Position numbers and translations under genes: made by a program
The notes under the pieces: generated by a model
Told to the model about the DNA's origin: nothing
Databases searched by the model: none
What the model saw: only the letters and a program-made list of their open reading frames with translations
Shown: piece by piece, positions 13,118-23,735 of the stretch
How the letters are laid out: each line of letters opens with the position of its first letter
Numbering within the stretch: the first letter of the stretch is position 1
Assembly (NCBI RefSeq): GCF_040939455.1
Contig: NC_134117.1
Coordinates: 52,153,001 to 52,217,000 of the forward strand
Direction: 5' to 3'
Length of the DNA stretch: 64,000 bases
Source of the DNA: Microcebus murinus
Taxonomy: Eukaryota; Chordata; Mammalia; Primates; Cheirogaleidae

Positions 13118-14630
13118 GAAACACCGCCAGAAAGAGTGTCTCTGCAGAAAAGACAGATTCTAGCAGAAATTAGAAGAAAGAAGCAAGAAGACAAGCATAC
13201 GTCGGACAAGGGTCGGAAGGAGGCGTACTTGAGACCACGGGAAACTCCTTGGGAGGAGGCTGCAGAGGACAACTGGAAGCAGAGACCTCTGGAGCAGCCT
13301 GGAGACCATTGGCAAGGGTGGGTGATGTGGTTAACTTCCCCCTCCCTTGCATCTCAGACTGCTGGTGGGCTCCCCAGCAGGTGGAGAGACCTGCGGACAC
13401 CAGCCCAGAGATGGCCACCGCCAGCAAGTGGTAAGCCTGTAGCAGACATAGCACCAGGCTCCCAACTCCTGCAGGGCAACTCCCTGTGCACAGACCCGAG
13501 CCGGGCGGCAGGCGCCATATTGCCTCATTCTCCCCTCCCCAGACCCTATCCGTGGCTGCCAAAAGAGATGATATAGCCACCAGCCGGAGGCACCTCCAGG
13601 GAACGGGACTTTCCCTTTTGGGCCCCTACAGCTGACTAAGGGGAACTCAGACTGTGAGCTCCCTACCCGCCAGCCCTCCCAGGTGCTGCTGGCACGGTGA
13701 TCCCAGGAGAATGGGGCAGACCCTGAGGCAGAGAGACATAGACCCAGCTTGGGCTCCCCATGGGTGAATTGGGACTGGCACTCCTCTCCCTGGTGGGGAT
13801 ATAGTTTGAGCTCCAGGGCCCAGAGGTCAGACCTACAGACCAGATCCCGTGCACCCAGGTCTCGCATTGCCTGGGGCACAGAAGGGATATATGTGAACAG
13901 CCTACTGAGGTATGTGTGCCTTCGGGGCAGGTCAGCATCTTAGAGGGCAATCCTCCTCCCAAAGGGAGGCTGTACACCCAGCCCAGGTGGCGTTCCTGCG
14001 CAGGGAACCTCCCGGCTGGCATCACAGCCAGGGGAGGCCTGGTGGCATGTGGTCTGGCCTGCTGGCAGAGGCCCAGGAGTACCTGTGGAGTTGGGGAGGG
14101 TGGAAAGAAGCAAGGCCCACTCCAGACTGCGGGTCTTAGACAGCCCCACCCCCACATGCAGACTTTCTGACTGAGCGGGGGGCCATTCCAGCCCCGCCCT
14201 GGCAGCTTTTCCTGGAAGCAGAGAACAGAACTTTGATCCCTGCTAACGACATTGGTGGTGCCTGAGGGCAGGCTTACCCAACCCAGCTCTGCCCAGACTC
14301 TCTCCTAGACCAACCCTCACTGAGGGGGAGAAAAGGACACACCTGGAAGTCCCAGGGCCCCACCCACCACCTGAGGCATTAGAGTGCTTCTCCAGAGGAA
14401 CAAGAGCTGGTTACAGGACACAAAAACAATAGCGTAGCCTGTTCCTCCAAGCAAGCACCACCTACTGACAAGGAGGACACCCTGCACACCCTTTTCATGG
14501 CACCTACTGACTCAACATACAAGGAGTAGTCGAATCTCACCCACAGACACCATCTACCGGCTCAGAAACTAAATAAGGTGTATGAATACCCAAACAAAAA
14601 CCTAAAGGAAAGAAGCAACAATTAATTGAC
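13118..14630 (+). promoter_or_regulatory. LINE-1 5' UTR, GC-rich internal promoter region
   Basis: About 1.5 kb of GC-rich sequence precedes ORF1, in contrast to the A-rich body. L1 5' UTRs carry the internal promoter; this is known for the family, and activity here is not shown. Long open frames exist on both strands: sense 13112-13576, and antisense 13331-13879 and 13663-14157. None matches a protein I know. High GC content lowers stop-codon frequency and can explain them. Confidence 0.7.
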
Positions 14631-15628
14631 ATGAGAAGAAATCAGCAAAGGAACTCCGGAAATATGAAGAGCCAAACGGAAACCACACCCCCAAAGAGGA
14701 GCACCAGCCCCTTGGAAACAGACACCAACCAAAATCAGGCAACCAAAATGACAGAAGAGGAATTTCGAATGTGGATAAGAAAATTCAACAACCTGCAAGA
14801 ACAACTCCATAACCAACACAAACCACAAAAAGCCTCCAGGACCTGGAACAAAAATTCACTAAAGAAATTGATACAATGAAGAAAAGTTTAACTGAACTCC
14901 TTGAAATGAAGAATCAATTCAGAGAACTACAAAATACAGTGGAAAGCCTCAAGAACAGGGTAGATCAAAGAGAAGAATGAATCTCAGAGATTGAAGATAA
15001 CACCTTCCAATTAAATAAATCAGGCACAGAGATAGAGCAGAAAAACAAGAGAAAAGAGCAAAGTCTGCAAGAGATGTGGGATTATGTGAAGAAACCTAAT
15101 GTGAGGGTCATAGGGTTACCAGAAGGGGAAGAAGAAAACACCCAAGGGTTGAACAAGCTATTTGAAGATATAATAGAGGAAAATTTCCCAGGCCTTACTA
15201 AAAATCTCAATATACAAGTTCAAGAAACTCAGAGGACCCCTGGGAGATTCAATGCAAATAGGAAGACTTCACAACATGCAGTCATCAGACTGACCAAAAT
15301 ATCAACTAAAGAGGCCCTTCTAAGAGCTATAAGATGAAAGGAGCAAGTAACATACAAAGGAAAGCCAGTCCGAATAACACCAGACTTCTCTACTGAGACT
15401 CTACAAGCAAGGAGAGACTGGGGCCTCGTTCTCACCCTCCTGAAACAAAACAATGCCCAGCCTAGAATCTTATTCCCTGCAAAACTAAGTTTTGTATATG
15501 AAGGAGAAATCAAGACATTCTCAGATAAGCAAAGACTGAGGGAATTCACCAAGACAAGACCAGCCCTTCATGAAGTACTCAAAACAGTGTTACCCACGGA
15601 TCAGCACAATAAACATTCACGAATGTAA
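14631..15628 (+). pseudogene. LINE-1 ORF1 remnant (RNA-binding chaperone), broken
   Basis: ORF1p is the trimeric RNA-binding protein that coats L1 RNA in the cytoplasm. The remnant starts at an ATG at 14631 and would span about 332 codons, close to the family length of about 340. The N-terminal part is open to a stop at 14877. The rest reads in a second frame from about 14840, so a small indel lies near 14830-14850. That frame has two nonsense codons, near 14978 and at 15335-15337. The conserved RNA-binding core is recognisable from short motifs such as 'WDYVKKPNVRVIG' (near 15077) and 'RRDWGLV' (near 15412). It ends at the TAA at 15626-15628. The start was chosen by its position after the GC-rich 5' UTR and by N-terminal similarity to other L1 ORF1 proteins. 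No functional protein is expected. Confidence 0.88.
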
Positions 15629-15711
15629 ATCTACTCAAAGCTAAAGATCAAAGCCCAGATACTACAATGGCTCAAGAGAGAAAACAAAGCAACAAAGTTC
15701 AACCCAACATA

Positions 15712-18700
15712 ATGAACAGAAATCTGCCCCACCGATCAGTTATTTCAATAAATGTGAATGGCTTGAACTCCCCATTCAAGAGACATAGGCTGGCTGAATG
15801 GATAAAAAACACAAGCCAAGTATCTGCTGCCTTCAGGAAACACATCTAACCTGCAAGGATGCAATTAGACTAAAGGTAAAGGGATGGAGAACAATATTTC
15901 AAGCAAACGAAAGCCAAAAGAAAGCTGGTGTGGCTAATTACAGATAACTTAGTTTTAAAATCAATAAAAGTAATAAAAGACAAAGAAGGTCACTATATAA
16001 TGGTGAAGGGTACAGTTCAACAAGAGGACATAACAATTCTAAATATATATTCACTCAACCTTAGGGCAACCAGATTCATAAATCAAACACTGCTGGATCC
16101 AAACAAATGGATAAACAACAACACCATAATAGTTAGAGAGTTTAACACCCCACTGACAGCACAGGACAGATTCTCCAAACAGAAAATCAACAAAGAAATA
16201 ATGGACTTAAACAGAACCCTAGAACATGAGCCTGACTGACATTTACAGGACATTCTACCCCCAAACCACTGAATATATGTTCTTCTCATCAGCTCATGCG
16301 TCATTCTCTAAGATTGACCATATCCTAGGACACAAAGCACATCTCAAACAATTTAAAAAAATGGAAATTATGCCATGTATCTTTTCAGACCACAATGGAA
16401 TAAATGTAGAAATTGATCCTAACAGGAGTCTTCATTTCTACACAAAGTCATGGAAACTAAACAACCTTCTGCTGAATGATCACTTCATAAACGAGGAAAT
16501 CAAGATGGAAAGCAAAAGATTCTTTGAACTAAACGACAAAGGTGACACAAGTTACCAAAACCTGTGGACACAGCTAAAGCATTCCTGAGAGGAAAGTTTA
16601 TTTCCATAAATGCCTATATCCAAAAGTCGAAAAGATCACAAATAGACAACCTAATGAATTGTCTCAAAGAGCTGGAAAAAGAAGAACAGACCAACCCCAA
16701 ACTCAGTAGAAGTGAAATCATTAAGATCAAATCAGAACTAAATGAAATTGACAACAGGGAAACTATATGGAAGATTAATAAAACAAAAAGTTGGTTCTTT
16801 GAAAAAATAAACAAAATTGACACACCATTGGCTAGACTAACAAAAAGCAGAAAAGAAAAATCTCTAATAAGCTCCTTCAGGAACAATAAAGGAGAAATTA
16901 CAACTGATGCCATGGAGATACAAGATATAATTTATGAATACTACAAAAACCTCTATGTACACAAACTGAAAAATGTGGAGGAAATGGACAAATGTCTAGA
17001 AACACACAGCCTCCCTAGGCTCAACCAGGAAGAAATAGAATTCCTGAACAGACCAATATCAAGTACTGAAATTGAAACAGCAATAAAAAACCTTCCTAAA
17101 AAGAAAAGTCCTGGACCAGATGGTTTCACACCTGAATTTTATCACACCTACAAAGAAGAACTGGTGCCTATCCTGCAGAAATTATTCCACAACATCAAGA
17201 AGGATAGAATTCTCCCCAAGACATTTTATGAAGCAAACATAACCCTGATACCAAGACCAGGAAAGGATGCAACAAAAAAAGAAAACTACAGACCAATATC
17301 CCTTATGAATATAGATGCAAAAATTCTCAACAAAATCCTAGCCAATCGAATCCAGGTTCTTGTCAAGAAAATAATTCATCACAACCAAGTGGGCTTCATC
17401 CCAGGGATGCAGGGATGGTTCAACATATGCAAATCTATAAATGTAATTCATCATATAAACAGAAGCAAAAATGAAGACCATATGATCCTCTCAATAGACG
17501 CAGAGAAAGCATTTGACAAAATTTAACACCCTTTATGATAAGAACCCTCAACAAAATAGGCATAGATGGGGCTTGCCTAAAAATGATACAAGCCATATAT
17601 GACAAACCCACAGCCAATATCATACTGAATGGGGAAAAATTGAAAGCATTAGCACTTAGAACTAGAACAAGACAAGGTTGCCCACTATCTCCACTTCTGT
17701 TCAACATAATGCTGGAAGTCCTTGCTACAGCAATCAGATAAGAGAGTGGAATTAAGGGCGTCCAAATGGGAGCAGAAGAGATCAAACTCTCACTCTTTGC
17801 TGATGACATGATATTATACCTAGAAAACCCCAAGGATTCAACCAAGAGACTCCTTGATCTGATAAATTAATTTGGTAAAGTCTCAGGATACAAAATGAAT
17901 ACACAGAAATCAGAGGCATTCATATATGCCAACAACAGTAAAAGTGAGAACCAAATTAAAGACTCAATTCCCTTCAAAATAGCAACAAAGACAATAAAGT
18001 ACCTTGGAATATATTTAACTAAGGAGGTAAAAGACCTCTACAGGGAGAACTATGAAACACTGAAGAAGGAAATAGCAGAGGACGTAAACAGATGGAAGAA
18101 TATACCATGCTCATGGGTCGGCAGAATCAACATTGTTAAAATGTGTATACAACCCAAAGTGACCTACAGAGTCAATGCAATCCCTATCAAAATACCATCA
18201 TCATTTTTCACAGATATAGAAAAAATAATTTTCGCTTCATATGGAACCAGAGAAGACCCCATATAGCAAAATCAATCCTAGGTAACAAAAACAAAATAGG
18301 AGGTATCAATTTACCAGACTTCAAACTATACTACAAACCTATAGTCATTAAAACAGCTTGGGACTGGCACAAGAACAGGGACATTGACCAGTGGAACAGA
18401 ACAAAGAACCCAGATATAAAACCATCCTCATATAGCCATCTAATCTTTGACAAAGCAGACAAAAACATACACTGGGGAAAAGAATCCTTATTCAATAAAT
18501 GGTGCTGGGAAAACTGGATAGCCACATGTAGAAGAAGACCCACACCTTTCACCTCTCACAAATATCAACCCACTCTGGGTAACAGACTTGAACCTTAGGT
18601 GTGAAACTATTAGAATGCTAGAGGAAAATGTTGGAAATACTCTTCTAGACATTGGCTTAGGAAAAGAATTTATGAAGAAGACTCCAAAGGCAATCACAAC

Positions 18701-19292
18701 AGCAACAAAAATAAACAAATGGGACCTGATCAAATTAAAAAGCTTCTGCACAGCCAAAGAAACTGTCAAGAGAGCAAAGAGACAACCCACAGAATGGGAG
18801 AAAATTTTTGCAAGCTACACATCTGATAAAGGGCTGATAACTAGAATCTATTTAGAACTCAGGAAAATCAGCAAGAAAAAAATCAAACAACCCTATCAAA
18901 AATGGGCAAAGGACATGAACAGAAACTTCTCACAAGAAGACAGAATAATGGCCAACAAACATATGAAAAAATGCTCAACATCTCTAATCATCAGGGAAAT
19001 GCAAATCAAAACTGCAATGAGATATCACTTAACTCCAGTGAGAATGGCCTTTATCAAAAAGTCTCCAAACAACAAATGCTGGCGTGGTTGCGGAGAGAGA
19101 GGAACACTCCTACACTGCTGGTGGGACTGCAAAGTAGTTCAACCTCTGTGGAAAGCAATATGGAGATACCTCAAAGCGATACAAGTAGATCTATCATTTG
19201 ATCCAGCAATTCCACTACTGGGCATCTACCCAAAAGATCAAAAGTCACTTTATGAAAAAGACACCTGCACTCGAATGTTTATAGCAGCATAA
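15712..19292 (+). pseudogene. LINE-1 ORF2 remnant (endonuclease and reverse transcriptase), broken
   Basis: ORF2p nicks target DNA and reverse-transcribes L1 RNA at the nick. The endonuclease domain occupies about 15712-16420; its catalytic Ser-Asp-His triad is visible at 16385-16393. The reverse transcriptase spans about 16950-17850, with the Phe-Ala-Asp-Asp catalytic motif at 17796-17807. The C-terminal cysteine motif C-x3-C-x7-H-x4-C is intact at 19077-19130. The frame is broken repeatedly: shifts near 15815, 15935, 16230, 16570, 17530, 18230 and 18590, and nonsense codons at 17524, 17739, about 17868 and 19290. Four or more of these stops are TAA where the family usually has a glutamine codon, as expected from C-to-T decay. 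The longest open piece is 16564-17526. The start codon is chosen by similarity and is uncertain (an in-frame ATG at 15667 also exists). Confidence 0.92.
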
Positions 19293-19768
19293 TTCACAAT
19301 TGCAAAGCTGTGGAAACAACCCAAGTGCCCATCAATTCATGAGTGGATTAATAAAATGTGGTAAATGTATACCATGGAATATTACTCAGCTTTAAGAAAC
19401 AATGGTGATATAGCACCTGTTGTATATTCCTGGATACAGCTGGAACCCATTCTACTAAGTGAAGTATCTCAAGAATGGAAAAACCAGCACCACATGTACT
19501 CACCAGCAAATTGGTATTAACAAATCAACACCTAAGTGGACATATAAGAGTAACATTTATCAGGTGTCTGGAGGGTGGGACGGGGAGGAGGGGATGGGTA
19601 TATACAACCACAATGAGTAAGATGTGCAACATTTGGGGGATGGACACGCTTGAAGCTCTTACTCGAGGGGGGAGGGGGGCATGGGCAATATAAGTAACCT
19701 TAACACTTGTACCCCCATAATACGCTAAAATAAAAAACAAAACAAAACAAAAAAACCCCAAAAACCCA
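19293..19768 (+). other. LINE-1 3' UTR, G-rich tract and A-rich tail
   Basis: The segment contains 'accagcaccacatgtactc', a G-rich run around 19667-19686, 'acccccataatacgctaaaa' and a tail of (aaaac)n. The same order is found at 788-1310 and 59019-59148, so these copies belong to one L1 lineage of this genome. A G-rich tract in the 3' UTR is a known L1 property. Confidence 0.85.
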
Positions 19769-19885
19769 AAAGCTAGTTCTTTGAAAACATTGATAAGATT
19801 GACAAACCTCTAGCAAAAGTGAAAGACCAGAGAGAAGACACAAATACAAACATCAGGAATGAAATAGGGATGTCACTGCAGACCT
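19769..19885 (+). mobile_element. Continuation of the old LINE-1 interrupted at 13117
   Basis: 'aaagctagttctttgaaaac' and 'attgacaaacctctagca' are the ORF2 text that should follow the sequence before 13118. The match fades near 19885. Confidence 0.75.
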
Positions 19886-20479
19886 TGCAGCCTAGCTGCC
19901 CTGTAGCCACGTGGTTCATTCTTGACAACTGAATGTGAGGGAAGTTGTGTATGCTACATCTACAATACTTTAAAGTAAATCACTAGCCCTCCATTTCTTC
20001 CTTCCTGCCTTTCCATGGGCTGCGCATGTCAAAGAAGTTGGCAAGCCAGTTTTGACGATGCAGATAAGAGCAGCATTCTAGGGTGCCGGGAAGCAATGAG
20101 GTAGGAGGAGCAGGAAGGAGGCAGAGGTTGATCATTCACTCCTTCCAGGTGGCGCCTTTGCCAGAGCGTATTTCTGGCCCCAGCTCAAAGGCACCTCCTC
20201 CAGGAAGCCTGCTGCAGTTAGCTGTACCTGCCCTGTTCAAGCCTTATCTTCCCCACCAGACTTAGAGCTCCTTGAGGGCTGGGTTGGGCCCTACTCGAGG
20301 GACATGCACGAAGCTGGCTCAGCAAAGTCACACTCGTGCTCTGAGCCTGTGCTCGCCTTTTCTCCCAGGCCAGGGCACCTCCACCTCCTTGGGTTTCCCT
20401 CCGTGGGCTTCGCTTGCCTTTCCTCCCGTTCTCCCTCCTCCTTTGTCTTCTTCTTCTCCCCCACTTTTCTTCGCCTCCC
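19886..20479. other. 5' flank of FAM241B; no gene seen
   Basis: Mostly unique sequence. 'agagctccttgagggctgg' near 20265 resembles the 3' part of an L2/MIR relic. A pyrimidine-rich run of about 140 bases (20396-20535) leads into the CpG island. A CTCF-like motif with 11 of 13 core matches lies at 20142-20154. Confidence 0.5.
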
Positions 20480-20960
20480 CATCCTCTCTCCTGCATCCGC
20501 GACCCCTGCCCTCCGGTCTCCCGCCCCCTTTCTCCGCCAGCCGCTGCCCTGCACGGCGCGCGCCCCGGCCGGCAGCTGCAGTGCCCCGGGACGCCTGCAG
20601 AGGGGGCCGCTGCGCCGCGCTCGGCCGCGCCCCTCCGGCGCGCGCTTCCTGTGAGGTCAGGTGGGAGGAAGCGGCCCCGCAGCCGCCGCGACTGGACGCC
20701 GCCGAGGCCGCGAGCCGCGCCTGCAGGTGGGTGACCCGGCCCCGAGGGCGCGCATCCCTCGCCGGCCCGCGAGCCCGGACTCGAGCCGGCGTGAGGCTCG
20801 GCGGCCGGGGCGCGGCGGCCCGGGCAGCGCCCCTGCGCGGCCCCCACCCGTGGCGTCAGGTGCTCCGAGGGCCGGCGCCTGTGGCCCACCTGGCGGGGGC
20901 GGATGACGAAGCACAAAGAGACTGCGGACGACCGCGACCCGCTTGGTCTGCTCCGGGGCC
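20480..20960 (+). promoter_or_regulatory. FAM241B: CpG-island promoter of FAM241B
   Basis: From about 20500 to 20960 CpG dinucleotides are abundant ('cggcgcgcgccccggccgg', 'gcagccgccgcgactgg'), while the surrounding DNA is CpG-poor. This is the only strong CpG island in the window and lies 1.2-1.6 kb upstream of the start codon, in the right place for a housekeeping-type, TATA-less promoter. ETS-like cores are visible at 20645-20650 (CTTCCT) and 20667-20670 (GGAA). A pyrimidine-rich tract abuts it on the 5' side. The transcription start site cannot be fixed from sequence. Long open frames on both strands across the island are a composition effect. Confidence 0.8.
20600..20726 (+). other. FAM241B: Probable non-coding exon 1 of FAM241B (3' end only is supported)
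   Basis: A good splice donor, ctgcag|gtgggt, occurs at 20726/20727 inside the CpG island. Splicing to an acceptor upstream of the start codon at 22152 would give a 5' UTR exon. The 5' limit given is a guess. Confidence 0.5.
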
Positions 20961-22117
20961 AGCAGGCTTCAGCAAGGGGACCCGCCTGTTGTCCCAGGCC
21001 CCAGGTCACGGGCGAGAGGACAGCGGCTCTTAACCCTTTGGGGCATGTGTATCGCGGGGGCTTTGGAGAATTTAGATGGAAACTGTGGCTCCTCTCCTGA
21101 GAGCAGATGGCCTTTACTCAGGCCCTGGGAGAGGTTGGAAGGACCCCCAGCCGGGGGCCCCCGGGGTCCGCGCAGTGGAGCCTTCCCAGAGCCACGCAGC
21201 CTCCCCGTCCGTGTTTGGGAAAGGCTGGGCGCCGCCCTCCTGTTAGCAAAGGCTGGACTGGTGTTACCCGGGCGGGGAGGGACAGGTGAGGGCGTGCCCT
21301 CTGCTGCAAAGGTCTGCTCTTCTGAGCACCCAGGGCCTGCCTGGGCCAGTGTGGTCTGCTGCCAGGCGGCGGATCTAAAGTAACCCTAAGGGGCCCGGAT
21401 CTCCAGGGCGTGTTCCTGGAGGGAGAAGGCCTAGGCCCTTGGCATTTATCCCCTGGGAAAACAGCACACTGCACCCATTTTATAACGAAAGGGAAATTGA
21501 GCCATACCCGGGACCCCTGGTTTAGTACCCAGAGGGGCCCTAGAGCTAGAGTTCCTGGCTTCCCGTTCTTTCTCTGCTGCCCATAGATGTATGATCCCTG
21601 GAAAACCACTTACAGCTCTCTGTGCCTCAACCTGCACAACAGCTGTGAGCGCTGGGACCTTCCTTCCTCAGAAGGGTGTATTGGGGCTTAAGTGAGGTGC
21701 GCCTCAGTGGCTTTCCACGGTCCATAGCAAGGACTCTAGGCCCAGTTGTCCTACCACTAGTGGTCAGTAATAAAATTTCCTTTTCCAAGGATCCTTTTTG
21801 ATAGCTTTCCTAGTGGACTCAATGTCTGAAGGATTTTTTTTTCCTGGCAAACAACTTGCGTTTATTTCTCCCGTTTTTATTAATCAGGCACAGCATCCGC
21901 TCAGCGTGGGTCGCCTGTGTGAGCACCACTGAAAGCAAGCATCCCTCAATTCCTGGTAAATTTTTTCCTTCAAGGTTTTTGAGGTTAGGGAAAGAATCAC
22001 CCTCAGGCCTTCATGACCTTGGTCATAGATCACTAAGAGTGAAGAATGAGGGAGTGGGGGACTTCCGTGTCACGTGTCTTCCTTTGGGTCGTTCCCTCCC
22101 CCCCCAATGCATTGCAG
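20727..22117 (+). other. FAM241B: Probable intron 1 of FAM241B
   Basis: It runs from the donor at 20727 to an acceptor candidate with AG at 22116-22117, preceded by a C-rich pyrimidine run (22087-22105). Two further AGs at 22129-22130 and 22139-22140 are possible alternatives. No repeat or other gene was recognised inside it. Confidence 0.5.
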
Positions 22118-22244
22118 GTGCAGCCCACAGGTGCCCACAGCTCCTGGGAAGATGGTGAGGATCTTGGCCAATGGGGAAATCGTGCAGGATGATGACCCCC
22201 GAGTGAGGACCACTGCGGCACCAAGGGGTAGCACTCCTCGACAG
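22118..22244 (+). other. FAM241B: FAM241B exon 2 (5' UTR end and first 31 codons)
   Basis: The donor at 22245 (gtgggt) is strong and follows codon 31 (Gln). The acceptor choice at 22117 is less certain; it only affects the untranslated leader. The leader from 22118 to 22151 has no upstream ATG. Confidence 0.75.
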
Positions 22245-23191
22245 GTGGGTACCCATCCCTGTGGTGGTGACAGCTGGCCTCTGCTGTACTGATTGCTCCT
22301 CGCTCCCAGAAGTCTCTCTTGCTGGTGGTCATTAACCTTTGCTGGCCTGAAGCCCCCTTTGCAGAGAGCTGGGGAGCACAGTGGATTATTGCCCAGCCCC
22401 TGTCCCCCGGTGATCCCTCTGCTGGGGAAGGGGCAGCCTCCCCAGACTTCATGCCCACGAGCTCATGCTCCTTTAACCTGGTTAGAAACCCCACTGCAGC
22501 TAGCATGTTTCTTTTAAGAGTCTGTTGGGCGAGAGAGGAGCTGGAGGGGAATGGAGGAGGTGAGCACAGAATCACCATTTTAAAGAAAGGAGTGATGGGT
22601 GTTAAAAATGCCTGCCCCAGAGCCATGCCTGCTGTCCAGCCTGCCTCAGCTACCTGCTCTCTTCTCTGTCCTGGGCACCTTCTCCCCTGGGCGTGACGTG
22701 GGGAATACAGACTGGCATTTTCTGTGCTCTGAGAGCTTGTGACTCGGTTGTTGGGATTCTTATGGGTGGCATCCTGGGATTGCTGAAGAAGGAGGGTGTG
22801 GCCCAGGATGGCTGTAGGGGAGGGCGGGGCCCAGCTTAGAGGGGTTGTCTCCCGGCTGGCACCTCAACTCCAGGGAAGCGGTCTCTGGATTCATTCGTCT
22901 CTCTCTGTCTTCACCTTCCAGAGCTTTCTCAACAGGGGCCATGGTGCCCCCACAGGGGGTCCTGGACCCCGTCAGCAGCAGGCAGGTATCAGGCTGGGTG
23001 CTGCTCAGTCCCCCTTCAATGACCTCAACCGGCAGCTGGTGAACATGGGCTTCCCGCAGTGGCATCTTGGCAACCATGCTGTGGAGCCAGTGACCTCCAT
23101 CCTGCTCCTCTTCCTGCTCATGATGCTCGGCGTCCGTGGCCTCCTTTTGGTGGGCCTGGTCTACCTGGTGTCCCACCTGAGTCAGCGGTGA
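22152..23191 (+). CDS. FAM241B: FAM241B (C10orf35), small single-pass membrane protein, two coding exons
   Basis: Coding exons are 22152-22244 (31 codons) and 22922-23191 (89 codons plus TGA), joined in phase 0 across a GT-AG intron (gtgggt ... ttccag). The product has 120 residues. I recognise it from its N-terminus MVRILANGEIVQDDDPRVRT and from the strongly conserved block around 'QSPFNDLNRQLVNMGFPQW' (residues 60-78). Residues 37-60 are rich in Gly, Pro and Gln and probably disordered. Residues about 87-114 form one hydrophobic helix, interrupted by Arg103, followed by a short tail ending SHLSQR. The start codon has A at -3 and G at +4. Human FAM241B is 121 residues as I remember it, so this orthologue is one shorter, near residue 22. 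The human protein has been linked to lysosome homeostasis, but its biochemical role is unknown. No disabling change is visible. Confidence 0.95.
22245..22921 (+). other. FAM241B: FAM241B intron 2
   Basis: A 677-bp GT-AG intron. The acceptor has a pyrimidine-rich stretch (22897-22919) and ends cag|agc. Open frames inside it are not supported as genes. Confidence 0.9.
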
Positions 23192-23735
23192 CCTCTGGGG
23201 GTTGATTGATGGGGGCGGGTGTGTCGAGAGGGACTTACTGGGTCTTGGCGTGAGAACAGAAGGGATCTAGTGGTGCCATGAAGGTGTGATCAGAGAAGGG
23301 ACACAGGTGTGTGTTTCCCCCTTGTGTTAAGCATGAGGCAGAGGGAGGCTCCAGTCCAGCATTCCCAAAGTATGGGGTGGATGATATGATGGTTCCCTTG
23401 AGATGTTTTTAGGTGGCATAGGGCCTGCATTAAGTGGCACAAAATGAGAGCAAGAAAGGGATTCCTTTTCCAATTCTCTTTCAGTCCTTTTATGGCAAGA
23501 AGAAAGTCTCAGCTTGGTGCCAATACGTTCTAATGCCTCTGGAAGGCGTGCTGACTTCTCCTCTTCCTAGGGAGCAAGATGTGGGCTTAGGGCAGGGGAG
23601 AAGTTTCCAGACTTTTATAGCACTGTTTTGTTTTAATGATATATTTTTATTGGCTACCTATTGTTTAGGACAAGTGGTACTGGCATTCAATTTATTGTGA
23701 CATTTTCAATAAATAGATTTAAGTAAAAATGAGTC
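23192..23735 (+). other. FAM241B: FAM241B 3' UTR
   Basis: Non-coding sequence after the TGA. The first canonical AATAAA downstream is at 23708-23713, so a 3' UTR of roughly 540 nt is expected. The cleavage site is inferred, not seen. Confidence 0.65.
23708..23713 (+). terminator. FAM241B: Poly(A) signal AATAAA of FAM241B
   Basis: A canonical hexamer within 'ttttcaataaatag', about 520 nt after the stop codon, followed within 30 nt by a T/G-containing stretch (gagtccttgtg). Confidence 0.65.

Larger units (their letters stand above)
13118..19768 (+). mobile_element. Roughly full-length younger LINE-1, about 6.6 kb, inactive
   Basis: The order is complete for an L1: a GC-rich 5' UTR (to 14630), ORF1 remnant (14631-15628), ORF2 remnant (15712-19292), 3' UTR with a G-rich tract (about 19667-19686), and an A-rich tail (19731-19768). 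It splits the old L1, whose sequence stops near 13117 and resumes at 19769. A clean target-site duplication was not found, and some of the host L1 between the two edges appears to be missing. The exact 5' base is therefore uncertain by tens of bases. Frameshifts and nonsense codons in both ORFs show that it cannot mobilise itself. Its 3' end is shared with the L1 fragments at 788-1310 and 59019-59148. Confidence 0.88.

Noticed and set aside
16564..17526. 320-codon reverse-transcriptase frame as a domesticated gene
   Set aside because: It is simply the longest surviving piece of the broken L1 ORF2, continuous in content with frames before and after it.
13118..19768. Retrotransposition-competent L1
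   Set aside because: Both ORFs carry several frameshifts and nonsense codons.
20218..21033. Opposing open frames of 263 (-) and 253 (+) codons across the CpG island
   Set aside because: They overlap almost completely in opposite directions, consist of Arg/Pro/Ala/Gly-rich text without a domain, and cross a likely splice donor. High GC content lowers the stop frequency.
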